Of a DNA stretch of 64,000 nucleotides, positions 28,402 through 37,508 are shown in pieces (the stretch's first letter is position 1; every line of letters starts with the position of its first letter). The notes beneath the pieces are model-generated. The model saw nothing but the letters and a program-made list of their open reading frames with translations. It did no database searches and was not told the origin of the DNA. This stretch comes from an uncultured Rhodospirillales bacterium (lineage in GTDB: Bacteria; Pseudomonadota; Alphaproteobacteria; Kiloniellales; Kiloniellaceae), in the NCBI GenBank assembly GCA_913060675.1, contig CAJXUS010000005.1, positions 1 to 64,000 on the forward strand, in the 5' to 3' direction. The position numbers were made by a program, and so were the translations under genes.

Positions 28402-29466
28402 GTGAATAGTTTTCGACTTGTCGGCCCCTTAATTCGACTTCTCGACGCTGAAAAAGCTCATAGCTTTACACTTTGGTGTTTGAAAAAGGGCGTGGCCCCT
28501 TCTCAAAAAGTCACTCCTGACCCAATACTACAAACCAGTATTTGGGGGCGTGAATTTACAAACCCTCTCGGCCTAGCAGCTGGTTTTGATAAAAATGCTG
28601 AAGTCGTGAAACCGATGCTCGCACAAGGGTTTGGCTTTACGGAAGTTGGATCCATTACTCCCCGTGCTCAGCCTGGTAATCCTAAGCCAAGAATTTTTAG
28701 GTTATCAGAAGACAAGGCTGTCATTAATCGCATGGGCTTCAACAATGCGGGGGCAGTTGCGGCTGCAGAAAATCTCTCAGAGTTAAGAAAGCAGCCTCTT
28801 AACGGGTTATTGGGCGTAAATCTCGGGAAAAATAAAGATACAGCCGTTGCTCTAGATGATTACGAAATGGGCGCAAAACAGCTTTGCCATTTTGCTGATT
28901 ATATAGTGATCAATGTTTCTTCCCCCAATACCCCAGGGTTGCGAGCACTACAGGATAGAAAAGAACTGGAAATCCTTATCGTAGGCGTACAGCGTGTTCT
29001 CCTTGAGGAAATGGGTGAAAAAGCACCTCCTCTGGTTTTGAAGATAGCGCCTGATCTTACTGAGGCAGATAAAGTAGATATCGCTGCTGTGGCCCTTGAT
29101 TTGGCATTGGATGGTTTAACGATTACCAACACAACGATTGAGCGGCCGAGCAGTCTTAAAAGCAATCATCGTTCAGAAACTGGGGGGTTAAGTGGCGCCC
29201 CACTGTTTGATGCTTCAACAAGAGTGCTGTCAGATATGTATCGCTTAACAGAAGGCAAGATCCCTCTTATCGGTGTCGGAGGCATATCTAGTGGTGAACA
29301 GGCTTATCAAAAGATCAGAGCCGGGGCATCGCTGATCCAGCTATATTCGGCACTGGTTTATTTCGGCCCCCCTCTTGTGACCGAGATTCTTGAAGATCTT
29401 TCAAGGTTGCTGAAACGGGATGGCTATAATTCTGTATCCGAAGCGGTTGGTGCAGAACATAATTGA
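28402..29466 (+). CDS. pyrD: Dihydroorotate dehydrogenase (quinone), class 2
   Basis: Oxidises dihydroorotate to orotate in pyrimidine synthesis, passing electrons to ubiquinone at the membrane. The 354 residues start with a short amphipathic membrane-binding helix region and contain NPLGLAAGFDKNAE, the class 2 catalytic serine in NVSSPNTPGLR, and the FMN-binding GVGGISSGEQAY near the end. The GTG at 28402 has GGAG nine bases upstream. Confidence 0.97.
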   Translation: MNSFRLVGPLIRLLDAEKAHSFTLWCLKKGVAPSQKVTPDPILQTSIWGREFTNPLGLAAGFDKNAEVVKPMLAQGFGFTEVGSITPRAQPGNPKPRIFRLSEDKAVINRMGFNNAGAVAAAENLSELRKQPLNGLLGVNLGKNKDTAVALDDYEMGAKQLCHFADYIVINVSSPNTPGLRALQDRKELEILIVGVQRVLLEEMGEKAPPLVLKIAPDLTEADKVDIAAVALDLALDGLTITNTTIERPSSLKSNHRSETGGLSGAPLFDASTRVLSDMYRLTEGKIPLIGVGGISSGEQAYQKIRAGASLIQLYSALVYFGPPLVTEILEDLSRLLKRDGYNSVSEAVGAEHN

Positions 29467-29544
29467 AGCTCAGTGATATCCGGACTAAAGGGTGGGGACA
29501 GAAATACAAACAGTCTGTCACTCATACTCTCCTCGGAAATCAGG

Positions 29545-29892
29545 CTAGAGAATTTCTAAAACGGATTCTGGCGGGCGTCCAATGCGGGCTCCCTTTTCTG
29601 AGATCACGATTGGGCGTTCGATTAGAATAGGGTTTGCTATCATATGGCCGAGCAGTTGTTTGTCATCCATATTCAGGTTTGAAAGCCCGAGTTCTTTGTA
29701 GATCTTCTCTCCTTTACGCAAAAGCTCTCTTGGCTCGATGTTGAGTTTGCCAAGGATCTCTACCAGCTCATCTTCTGTTATTGGTGAGGTGAGGTATTCA
29801 ATGATTGTTGGCTCTAACCCCTTGTCTTTTAATATTTGTAGGGTTTGACGTGATTTACTGCAACGAGGGTTGTGTAAAATTTTCAAGGTCAT
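29545..29892 (-). CDS. arsC: ArsC-family arsenate reductase (glutaredoxin-dependent type)
   Basis: Thioredoxin-fold protein of 115 residues with the active-site cysteine at position 11 (NPRCSKSR) and the C-terminal arginine-containing segment RPIVISEKGARIGRPPE. This is the normal length for glutaredoxin-type ArsC. No arsenite exporter or ArsR is nearby, so a general housekeeping reductase of the ArsC/Spx superfamily remains possible. Convergent with pyrD. Confidence 0.88.
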   Translation of the reverse strand: MTLKILHNPRCSKSRQTLQILKDKGLEPTIIEYLTSPITEDELVEILGKLNIEPRELLRKGEKIYKELGLSNLNMDDKQLLGHMIANPILIERPIVISEKGARIGRPPESVLEIL

Positions 29893-30036
29893 GCCAATGC
29901 TCCATAATAAAGTGCTCTAAAATAAAATAAGAAATCGGTTATTATTTCGCACAGATTGAGGTATTTGTTAATAGTCTCTCAAGGTGCATGTGTCATTGAT
30001 TATTCCAAATACTTCAGCCGAGTGAAAACCAAAAAT

Positions 30037-31338
30037 ATGCCGCTTCTTCAGCATCTGTTCTTTATTACTGTTTATTGCAGCCTCGCATTGTTAGCTGTGT
30101 TGATCGGGCCCAGTTACATACCAAACCTTCAGGCAGGTGGGGCAATGTTGCTTGGTCTTTGGATTTTTTTAGCGGGTGCGGTCTTGCATGAGATTATTAC
30201 GCGCCGAAGCAACGAAGAAGAATCCTCAGCCAAAATAGAAACGCTGCACCACAATCAAGCTGTGCTTCGAGATCGGATATCCTGGACACGTCGTGAAATT
30301 AAAGGGATTTCTGAGGCCTTTGAAGCCGCGGGTAAGTCGAGTAAACTCAGTGATGAGCAGAATATCATCAATGATGCTCTTTCAGAGGTAAACCTTCTCA
30401 AGACACTCATGCCGCGTCTAACAGATCCCTTTCTTGGGCTTTTTGATGATGAGACCAATATTATTCAGCAAGAAATTCACAAGGAGGAGGTCGAGCGACA
30501 AACGCCAAGCGCCCCCAAAAGTGATTTCCTCGATGACTTTAGAAATGAAAGCAAGCGTAAGAAAAACGAAGCCAAAACGCATGACACTTTACAAGTATCT
30601 GTTCTGAGTGATCTTGGTGAGACCGAAGTTTTGTCTATTGTCAGACAATCCCTCAGAGATGACCGCATTGATATGTTTCTACAGCCCGTTGTTACTTTGC
30701 CTCAGCGGAAAAGAAAATTTTACGAGTGCTTTTCACGTCTTCGGACTTCTAACGGACAAGTCATAGAACCGGGCCAGTATGTCAGTATTGCTACCCGTGC
30801 CGGATTGATCACGGCGATAGATAATATGTTGTTGTTTCGGTGCGTTCAGATCATCCGTAAGATTTTACGATCTGGTGAAGATATCTCTTTCTTCGTGAAT
30901 TTGTCTTCTCACACCTTAAAGGACCATGATTTTTTCGATGACTTTGTCGAATTTATCAGAGGAAATATTGAGTTGGCTCCTCATTTGATCATTGAAGTGG
31001 GGCAACAAGAATTTCTTGGTTTAAAAGCAAGTGAATTATTGAGCCTGGAACGATTGATGGGGCTTGGCTGCCGGTTGTCACTTGACCGAATGACCTCACT
31101 GGACATGGACCTTAAGGCCTTAGCATCCGGGCGGGTACGGTTTCTCAAACTTGAGGGCTGGCTTTTTGCTCAAGACCAGAATGAAACCCAAAAATTACTT
31201 GAGAAAATCAGAGGCCTGCCTATTGAATTGGTGGTTGAGAAGATTGAAACCGAAGAGGCTTTGGTTCAGGTCCTTGACCAAGATGTTGCTTATGGGCAGG
31301 GATATCTCTTTGGAGAACCTCGGCCTGCAAAGCCTTAA
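30037..31338 (+). CDS. Membrane-anchored degenerate EAL-domain protein
   Basis: About 433 residues: two N-terminal hydrophobic helices (about 5-25 and 35-52), a charged coiled-coil stretch, then an EAL-fold domain (about 195-433). The key catalytic positions are changed: the EAL motif reads ECF (KFYECFSRLR) and the metal-binding DDFGTG reads DRMTSL. The final YGQGYLFGEPRPA segment is conserved. It therefore probably binds rather than cleaves cyclic di-GMP, or acts through protein contacts. The start is uncertain: ATG 30037, GTG 30022 and TTG 29956 are all in frame without a strong ribosome site. Confidence 0.85.
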   Translation: MPLLQHLFFITVYCSLALLAVLIGPSYIPNLQAGGAMLLGLWIFLAGAVLHEIITRRSNEEESSAKIETLHHNQAVLRDRISWTRREIKGISEAFEAAGKSSKLSDEQNIINDALSEVNLLKTLMPRLTDPFLGLFDDETNIIQQEIHKEEVERQTPSAPKSDFLDDFRNESKRKKNEAKTHDTLQVSVLSDLGETEVLSIVRQSLRDDRIDMFLQPVVTLPQRKRKFYECFSRLRTSNGQVIEPGQYVSIATRAGLITAIDNMLLFRCVQIIRKILRSGEDISFFVNLSSHTLKDHDFFDDFVEFIRGNIELAPHLIIEVGQQEFLGLKASELLSLERLMGLGCRLSLDRMTSLDMDLKALASGRVRFLKLEGWLFAQDQNETQKLLEKIRGLPIELVVEKIETEEALVQVLDQDVAYGQGYLFGEPRPAKP

Positions 31339-31572
31339 AGCCTAGGCTTTACCTGTTAAGCCATATAGGCCATTTAAACCATAGTGAAGCTCTGTTGAAT
31401 ATGGCCGTTGAGGGGGTGGGCTAGCGTAATAGGTTTTGTGGCAAAAATATCAACTCGAGTTATTCTACAATATAATTTCATCCTCTTAGCGAAGCTTCTT
31501 TGATCTTTAACCCTAAGAAGTAAGCCGATAGGCTGCACTTGCAAATTTTTACATAATATTCGGATCTTTAAA

Positions 31573-32481
31573 ATGGAACTCAAGTGGCTGGAGGATTTTC
31601 TTTCGCTTTGCGAAACTGGAAATTTCCGAATTTCCTCTGAACGCCGTTGCGTTTCACAGCCAGCATTCAGCCGGCGGCTTAAAACTCTTGAAAATTGGGT
31701 TGGAGCAAAGCTTATCGACCGTTCTGGGCAACCGGCAAAATTAACGGATGCTGGAGAAATTTTTAAGCCTGTCGCGATGGAAATTGTCCACCTTGCCAAC
31801 CAGTCACGTATCGATATCAAGGCAAAAAAAGAGAAAATTCGATTTTCGACTTTAAGCACCTTGGCTCAATATTTTATTCCTGACTGGCTTAATGAGCTTA
31901 AATCTTTCATCAAGACTGAAGCATTCAGTGTCAGGAGCGGCTATGGCAGTGTTGCACAATACCTTAGTGCGCTCGAAGAAGGGGAGATTGATTTTTTTGT
32001 CGGTTATGATGATCCTTCCGGAACAATCTTGAATGACACCGAGAAATTTTGCTCTTTACAATTGGGAACTGAAACACTTATCGCCGTTGTCAGCCCGGAC
32101 AAAAACGGTAAGCCTGAATACTGGCTCCCGACAGCCAGTCCCGGTAGCTCAATCCCATATCTTCATACCTATTCCACCCCCGTGGTATGGCCAATCAAAC
32201 AACATCTGGATAAGCGATATAGTGATTTAAAATTTATGCCTGTTTATGAATCCTCTACCGCAGCGGCGATCACGGAGATGGTCATCAAGGGCTATGGCGT
32301 TGCCTGGGTTCCAATGTCAATTGTCGTTGATGATCTTAAATCAGGAGCACTGCTAAGGGCAGCGCCCCCTGAAGATGATATTCCGGTGGACATAACAATT
32401 TATAGATATGAGCCTAATTCAGAGCCGAGCACAGAAAAGTTTTGGCAGGCTTTATTAGAAAAAGAGACGAATAAACAGTAG
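31573..32481 (+). CDS. LysR-family regulator next to the amino-acid island
   Basis: 302 residues with an N-terminal winged helix (LSLCETGNFRISSERRCVSQPAFSRRLKTLEN) and a LysR effector domain. It precedes aapJQMP, a PLP enzyme and an asparaginase on the same strand, so it may control amino-acid uptake or catabolism, but tandem (not divergent) orientation makes the target less certain. The nearest relatives by feel are amino-acid-related LysR proteins. No effector can be named. Confidence 0.87.
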   Translation: MELKWLEDFLSLCETGNFRISSERRCVSQPAFSRRLKTLENWVGAKLIDRSGQPAKLTDAGEIFKPVAMEIVHLANQSRIDIKAKKEKIRFSTLSTLAQYFIPDWLNELKSFIKTEAFSVRSGYGSVAQYLSALEEGEIDFFVGYDDPSGTILNDTEKFCSLQLGTETLIAVVSPDKNGKPEYWLPTASPGSSIPYLHTYSTPVVWPIKQHLDKRYSDLKFMPVYESSTAAAITEMVIKGYGVAWVPMSIVVDDLKSGALLRAAPPEDDIPVDITIYRYEPNSEPSTEKFWQALLEKETNKQ

Positions 32482-32585
32482 TTTGACCTAAGTGTACTAC
32501 GGCATAAGTACATTGCTTGCTGCCACTTAATTTTACGAAAAAAAACATCAATTTAATGCCTTTTCGGCAATGAATAACTCAAGTC

Positions 32586-32600
32586 ATGCAAATATTGCAT
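32586..32600. promoter_or_regulatory. Palindrome upstream of the aap operon
   Basis: ATGCAA-ATA-TTGCAT is a perfect 15-base palindrome, 84 bases before the leader ORF and 174 bases before aapJ. It is similar in size and TGCA content to the palindromes at 27837 and 27869, but with the half-sites permuted. Probable regulator-binding site. Confidence 0.5.
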
Positions 32601-32669
32601 CACAAGCGCTGCTAAAGGCATTGGACCCGCGCCCCTTCCTCACCTTACCGTTTGCTCGAGGAGAGAGAA

Positions 32670-32750
32670 ATGTCCGGAGAAGGCAAGACCAAGTTTACCG
32701 TTCAGGTGCAGTATTACTGGTCCCTCTCGAAAACTAGATCAAGAAAATAA
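32670..32750 (+). CDS. 26-codon leader ORF upstream of aapJ
   Basis: A short frame, MSGEGKTKFTVQVQYYWSLS and six more residues, starts with ATG six bases after a near-perfect Shine-Dalgarno (GAGGAG) and ends 23 bases before aapJ. The peptide is basic and aromatic-rich with no membrane segment. The ribosome site is better than that of many genes in the window, which argues that it is translated. It could be a regulatory leader peptide for the amino-acid transporter operon or a small protein in its own right. No family was recognised. Confidence 0.5.
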   Translation: MSGEGKTKFTVQVQYYWSLSKTRSRK

Positions 32751-32773
32751 ATTAAACCAGGGAGTAGACTTTA

Positions 32774-33817
32774 ATGAAATTTACCACTTTACTCACTTCA
32801 GTCGCAGCTTTAGCCGTAATGGCAGTTGCGGGTACAACCACAGCCTCGGCAGCAGATAGCACTCTGGAAATCGTTAAAAAACGTGGTCATCTGCGTTGCC
32901 AGGTTGGTCCGCCTTCACCCGGGTACTATAATCTCGACGCTAAAGGCGACTGGTATGGTCTTGATGTGCAGACATGTCGCGCCGTAGCTGCTGCGATTTT
33001 CGGCGATCCGAATAAACTTGAAATTCAATCCATCAGCAGTCAACTGCGGTTTACGTCATTGGCTAATGGTGAGTCTGATCTCTTGTCTCGGACAGCGACA
33101 TGGACAATGTCCCGGGATACTCAACTTGGTCTCGATTTTCTACAACCAAATTTTTATGATGGACAGGGTTTCACTGTTCATAAAGATAGTGGCATTACGA
33201 GTGCGCTTGAGCTGAAAGGCGCCAAGGTATGTGTGACCTCTGGAACCACAACGGAACTTAATCTTGGTGATTATAGCCGAGCTAACAATCTCAACATCAG
33301 CGCCGTTACTTTTGAAGATTTTAATGTCCGTGATGAAACTTATCTGAATGGTGGTTGTGACGCCGTAACGGGTGACAAATCATCAATGGCGGGAAATTTG
33401 GCTGCATTCCCAGTGCCTAGCGACCATATCATTCTACCTGAAACTCTTTCCAAAGAACCTCTCGCTCCTGCGGTAAGACATGGCGACAGTCAGTGGAGAG
33501 ATATTGTGTCGTGGTCAGTCTATGCCATGATCAACGCAGAGGAACTTGGCGTTACCAGTAAAAATGTTGAAGATCTCCGTGCAAATTCCGATGATGTGAA
33601 TATTCGCCGTATGCTTGGTGTTGAAGGTAATCTTCACGAAGGATTGGGTCTTTCCAAAGACTGGGCGTTTAGCATCATTAAACATATCGGCAACTATGGC
33701 GAAAACTACGAAGCCTTTATGGGTAATGGTGAACAGGGAATTGGCATTCCTCGTAAGGGGACAACCAACGCTCTTTGGACCCAAGGTGGCCTGATGTACT
33801 CCCCGCCTATGCGCTAA
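32774..33817 (+). CDS. aapJ: General L-amino-acid ABC transporter, substrate-binding protein
   Basis: Periplasmic binding protein of the broad-specificity Aap system. It has a clear signal peptide (about 1-26, ending TTTASA) and a family 3 solute-binding fold starting TLEIVKKRGHLRCQVGPPSPGY. The 347 residues match AapJ of Rhizobium in length and order of motifs (TSGTTTELNLGDY, GCDAVTGDKSS). A ribosome site (GGGAG) precedes the ATG. A strong hairpin separates it from aapQ, a common device to raise binding-protein levels over permease levels. Confidence 0.95.
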   Translation: MKFTTLLTSVAALAVMAVAGTTTASAADSTLEIVKKRGHLRCQVGPPSPGYYNLDAKGDWYGLDVQTCRAVAAAIFGDPNKLEIQSISSQLRFTSLANGESDLLSRTATWTMSRDTQLGLDFLQPNFYDGQGFTVHKDSGITSALELKGAKVCVTSGTTTELNLGDYSRANNLNISAVTFEDFNVRDETYLNGGCDAVTGDKSSMAGNLAAFPVPSDHIILPETLSKEPLAPAVRHGDSQWRDIVSWSVYAMINAEELGVTSKNVEDLRANSDDVNIRRMLGVEGNLHEGLGLSKDWAFSIIKHIGNYGENYEAFMGNGEQGIGIPRKGTTNALWTQGGLMYSPPMR

Positions 33818-33854
33818 AATCAATCCCAGCGGTTTTGACCGTTGGTGTTATCTA

Positions 33855-33891
33855 CCAGTGTCAGACCAATTCCAAGTTGGTTTGACACTGG
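33855..33891 (+). promoter_or_regulatory. Intercistronic stem-loop between aapJ and aapQ
   Basis: CCAGTGTCAGACCAA (33855-33869) pairs with TTGGTTTGACACTGG (33877-33891), 15 bp with one G-U pair and a 7-base loop. No T-tract follows, so it should block 3' exonucleases and stabilise the aapJ message, perhaps with partial termination, rather than end transcription. Confidence 0.8.
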
Positions 33892-33935
33892 GAATAGCGC
33901 AAACAACAAGGATTAGGCATTAGGAGGAAGAGATC

Positions 33936-35153
33936 TTGGCCGTCACTGACAGTCTTAAGAAAACCGCACGGGTCAAATCAATTGAAAAGTTTGATTTTTT
34001 CCATGATGAGCGAGTTCGCTCGGTTTTCTATCAACTCCTGACTGCAGCGGCTGTTGGCTGGGTCGCATGGTATCTTTTTACCGCCACATCCCAAAATCTC
34101 GAAGTTCGCGGGATGAAATCTGGTTTTGCTTTTCTCGGAGTTGAAGCCGGGTTTGGCACAGATTTCAAACTCATTGATTATACTATCGGAACTGGGACCT
34201 ATGGCGATATTTTCCTCATTGGTATTCTCAATACACTCTACATTTCAGCATTGGCAATTCTCGCCAGTACAATACTAGGATTTTCCGTTGGGGTCTTAAG
34301 GCTCTCCAGCAATTGGCTGGTCTCAAAGGTAGCACTTACTTTTGTGGAAATCTTTCGTAATACACCCTTATTGATACAGGTTATTTTTTGGTATACCGGG
34401 ATTTTTTCCCTGCTGCCCAAGGTTAAAAAAAGCTTCGACCTATCTGGTGGGGCAGAAGTTGTCTTACTTAATAACCGTGGTCTCTATATGCCTTGGCCAG
34501 TCCCGGGTGATCTGCTTTGGATGACTGGACTTACCCTTATTCTCGCGATCGTGGGAGCCATTGGTTACAGATGGTGGACCAAAATGCGGCAGAACAAGAC
34601 AGGCCAGATCGCGCCAGTTTTCTTACCATTCGCTGCATTGGTTATCATTTTCCCTGGGGTTGTTTTTTTTATGTCAGGATCGCCTCTTTCTTGGGATATT
34701 CCCGTTCTAGAGGGTTTTAACTTTGTCGGAGGTGCTACTCTGCCGCCTGCTTTTCTGGCGCTTTTTGTTGCTCTGACAATTTATCATGCCGCTCATCTGG
34801 CCGAAACGGTTAGGGCTGGTATTCTCTCTGTTAACAAGGGCCAGCAAGATGCTGCAAGGGCGATTGGTCTCAGGGAAAACCGGGTGATGTCTCTTGTGGT
34901 TATTCCCCAGGCGATGCCAGCCATCGTTCCACCGATGATCAGCCTATGGATGAATGTGGTTAAGAATTCGTCTTTGGCAATAGCCATTGGTTATCCAGAT
35001 CTTGTCTCTGTCTTTATGCAAACATCTCTGAACCAAGTGGGGCACGCTATTGAGATTGTCGGCATGACCATGGCTTTTTACATGTTTGTCAGTCTGACGA
35101 TTTCTGGATTGCTCAATATTTATAATAAACGTGTACAACTAGTGGTGCGTTGA
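33936..35153 (+). CDS. aapQ: General L-amino-acid ABC transporter, permease 1
   Basis: 405-residue inner-membrane permease of the His/Glu/Gln/Arg type. It has an N-terminal helix near residue 30, a long periplasmic stretch, and the C-terminal permease core with the EAA-type loop (AARAIGLRENRVMSLVVIPQA). The TTG at 33936 is set by a strong AGGAGG eight bases upstream. It works as a heterodimer with AapM. Confidence 0.94.
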   Translation: MAVTDSLKKTARVKSIEKFDFFHDERVRSVFYQLLTAAAVGWVAWYLFTATSQNLEVRGMKSGFAFLGVEAGFGTDFKLIDYTIGTGTYGDIFLIGILNTLYISALAILASTILGFSVGVLRLSSNWLVSKVALTFVEIFRNTPLLIQVIFWYTGIFSLLPKVKKSFDLSGGAEVVLLNNRGLYMPWPVPGDLLWMTGLTLILAIVGAIGYRWWTKMRQNKTGQIAPVFLPFAALVIIFPGVVFFMSGSPLSWDIPVLEGFNFVGGATLPPAFLALFVALTIYHAAHLAETVRAGILSVNKGQQDAARAIGLRENRVMSLVVIPQAMPAIVPPMISLWMNVVKNSSLAIAIGYPDLVSVFMQTSLNQVGHAIEIVGMTMAFYMFVSLTISGLLNIYNKRVQLVVR

Positions 35154-35155
35154 TC

Positions 35156-36484
35156 ATGGCTATAATAACAAAAGAAAAAACTACTGCCAGAGCGGCGCCG
35201 CTTTCCGACAAGTCCCTTATTGGCTGGCTGCGGTTGAATTTATTCAACTCAGTTTTCAACACTATTCTCACTGTCGTTACGGTCTATATTATTTATATAA
35301 CCGTCGAAGGACTGTTAGTATGGGGCGTTATTGATGCCGTCTGGATTGCAGATACTAGGCGCGCGTGTTTTGCGATCAGCCTGGATGGGGCTTGTTGGGC
35401 GGGAGTGGTTTCCTGGTTAGACAATATCTTCTACGGCCGGTATCCGAGAGAAGAATTGTGGCGGATCAATTTAGGGGGCCTTTTGCTTGTCATATGGATG
35501 GCTCCGCTTTGGCTGCCCAGGGTAAAGGCAAAAGTAACAATCGGTCTGACCACGGTGTTTCTCTATCCCTTCCTTGCCGGATATCTTTTCGCGGGAGGTG
35601 ATAAGGGCCTCTTCATGCAAATCATGATTTCGGGCGCAATCCTCTGCCTGGTAGGAAATACTCTTCATGCATTCATCGGAGTATTTACAGGCAAAGGCCT
35701 ACCCGAGTTTTTGATTGCCTTACTAGGCAAAAAGGCTGCACCGGAAAAGAGCCAACGCAATATTCTTCTTGGTATTCTCGCGGTCTGTTTTGCAGTGGTT
35801 TATATGCTGCAGATGGGCGCGTCCTTTGAGACCGTTTCCTGGACAAAATGGGGCGGGTTGTTTCTCACCCTTGTCATATCCGGAATAGGTATTGCCTCGG
35901 CTCTGCCAGGGGGAATTATTCTTGCTCTGGGCCGACGGTCCAAACTGCCCATAATTCGGGTACTCAGTACCGCATTCATAGAGTTGTTTCGCTCGGTGCC
36001 ATTGATTACCGTGCTGTTTATGGCGACGACGATGTTTCCGCTTTTCATGCCTGAAGGTTTTGTCCTCAACAAGCTGACACAGGTTATCATCGCTGTTTGC
36101 CTGTTTAATGCATGTTATATGGCTGAGACTGTTCGTGCAGGTCTTCAAGCAATACCCCAGGGTCAGTATGAAGGTGCCCACACCATTGGCTTAGGCTATT
36201 GGGGAACCATGGGCTTTATTATAATGCCCCAGGCCTTGAAGCATATGATTCCCAATATCGTTGGCAGCTTTATCGGCTTACTAAAGGATACAACATTGGT
36301 GTCCATTATTGGTTTGTTCGACATTTTGGGTATGTTGCGCTCAATCAGCAGGGATGCGCCATGGCTTGGACTTCATAAAGAGCCATTGGTCTTTGGGGCC
36401 ATGTTGTTCTTCTTAATCTGTTTTGCCATGTCAAAATACAGTCGCCGTCTGGAAGTAAAACTGTCGACCGATCATAAGCATTGA
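35156..36484 (+). CDS. aapM: General L-amino-acid ABC transporter, permease 2
   Basis: 442-residue partner of AapQ with about eight to ten hydrophobic segments and the conserved loop [21 protein letters not shown]. The ATG at 35156 lies two bases after the aapQ stop; a TTG two codons earlier overlaps the stop and is an alternative. The tight spacing implies coupled translation with aapQ. Confidence 0.94.
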   Translation: MAIITKEKTTARAAPLSDKSLIGWLRLNLFNSVFNTILTVVTVYIIYITVEGLLVWGVIDAVWIADTRRACFAISLDGACWAGVVSWLDNIFYGRYPREELWRINLGGLLLVIWMAPLWLPRVKAKVTIGLTTVFLYPFLAGYLFAGGDKGLFMQIMISGAILCLVGNTLHAFIGVFTGKGLPEFLIALLGKKAAPEKSQRNILLGILAVCFAVVYMLQMGASFETVSWTKWGGLFLTLVISGIGIASALPGGIILALGRRSKLPIIRVLSTAFIELFRSVPLITVLFMATTMFPLFMPEGFVLNKLTQVIIAVCLFNACYMAETVRAGLQAIPQGQYEGAHTIGLGYWGTMGFIIMPQALKHMIPNIVGSFIGLLKDTTLVSIIGLFDILGMLRSISRDAPWLGLHKEPLVFGAMLFFLICFAMSKYSRRLEVKLSTDHKH

Positions 36485-36506
36485 TTTGGTAAAACGAGGG
36501 GGGAAA

Positions 36507-37301
36507 ATGCCCGATTTAAACACACAAAAAACGCAAAGTACTGCACAGCAACTTGCATCAGCCGCTTCCAGTGAAGTTATCATTGATCTCGACAAGGTCA
36601 ATAAATGGTATGGCAATTTTCACGTGTTGAAAGACATAGATCTTGCCGTCCACAAAGGAGAGAGGATCGTTGTCTGTGGTCCTTCGGGATCGGGCAAGTC
36701 TACCCTCATCAGATGCATCAATCATTTAGAGGAGCATCAGGAGGGCAACATTATTGTCGACGGGATAACCCTGGATAAAAACCTTAAACACATTGACCAT
36801 ATTCGCACAGAAGTTGGCATGGTGTTTCAGAGCTTTAACCTGTTCCCTCATCTGAGCATCCTCGAAAATCTTACCCTCGGCCCCATCTGGGTTCGTAAAA
36901 TGCCAAAGGCTGAGGCTGAGGCCAACGCCATGATGTATCTTGAACGGGTCAAGATACCGGAACAAGCCGACAAATATCCCGGTCAACTTTCCGGTGGTCA
37001 ACAGCAACGTGTGGCCATCGCCCGTTCTTTGTGTATGAACCCAAAGATCATGTTGTTTGATGAGCCGACATCGGCGCTCGATCCGGAAATGATCAAGGAA
37101 GTTCTCGATGTCATGGTTGAGTTGGCTGATACAGGAATGACCATGATTGTGGTGACCCATGAGATGGGCTTTGCCAAGACCATTGCCGATCGCGTCATCT
37201 TTATGGACGACGGAGATATCGTTGAAGAAAACGAACCCAATGCATTTTTCAACAACCCCCAGCATGAGCGAACCAAGTTATTCTTGAGCCAAATATTGTG
37301 A
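36507..37301 (+). CDS. aapP: General L-amino-acid ABC transporter, ATP-binding protein
   Basis: 264-residue ATPase of the polar amino-acid uptake family. Walker A is GPSGSGKST, the signature is [15 protein letters not shown], Walker B is [12 protein letters not shown] and the switch histidine is in VVTHEMGF. All motifs are intact. The ATG at 36507 has GAGGGGGG just upstream; a TTG further upstream was not used. Last gene of the aap operon; no clear terminator was seen in the 207 bases after it. Confidence 0.95.
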   Translation: MPDLNTQKTQSTAQQLASAASSEVIIDLDKVNKWYGNFHVLKDIDLAVHKGERIVVCGPSGSGKSTLIRCINHLEEHQEGNIIVDGITLDKNLKHIDHIRTEVGMVFQSFNLFPHLSILENLTLGPIWVRKMPKAEAEANAMMYLERVKIPEQADKYPGQLSGGQQQRVAIARSLCMNPKIMLFDEPTSALDPEMIKEVLDVMVELADTGMTMIVVTHEMGFAKTIADRVIFMDDGDIVEENEPNAFFNNPQHERTKLFLSQIL

Positions 37302-37508
37302 CCATCTAGCGACCTGAGGGGCAGCTTATAAATTTACGTTTTTCCTTATACGGCGGCTTCTTAGACGCAGATAGATACCACCTCGCCAATTTGCCGACAT
37401 GAAACCATTTCACAGTTAAGTCCATGGCAGAAGATATGGGTTTTCGTAATTGTAAATTGAGGCGTTTTAAGAGCGTCGGCAGAAGAATAAAATTTGATGG
37501 AACCGATA

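Noticed and set aside
31337-31350. Palindrome AAAGCCTAGGCTTT at the end of the EAL gene as terminator or operator
   Set aside because: It has no loop and no T-tract, overlaps the stop codon and is short enough to occur by chance.
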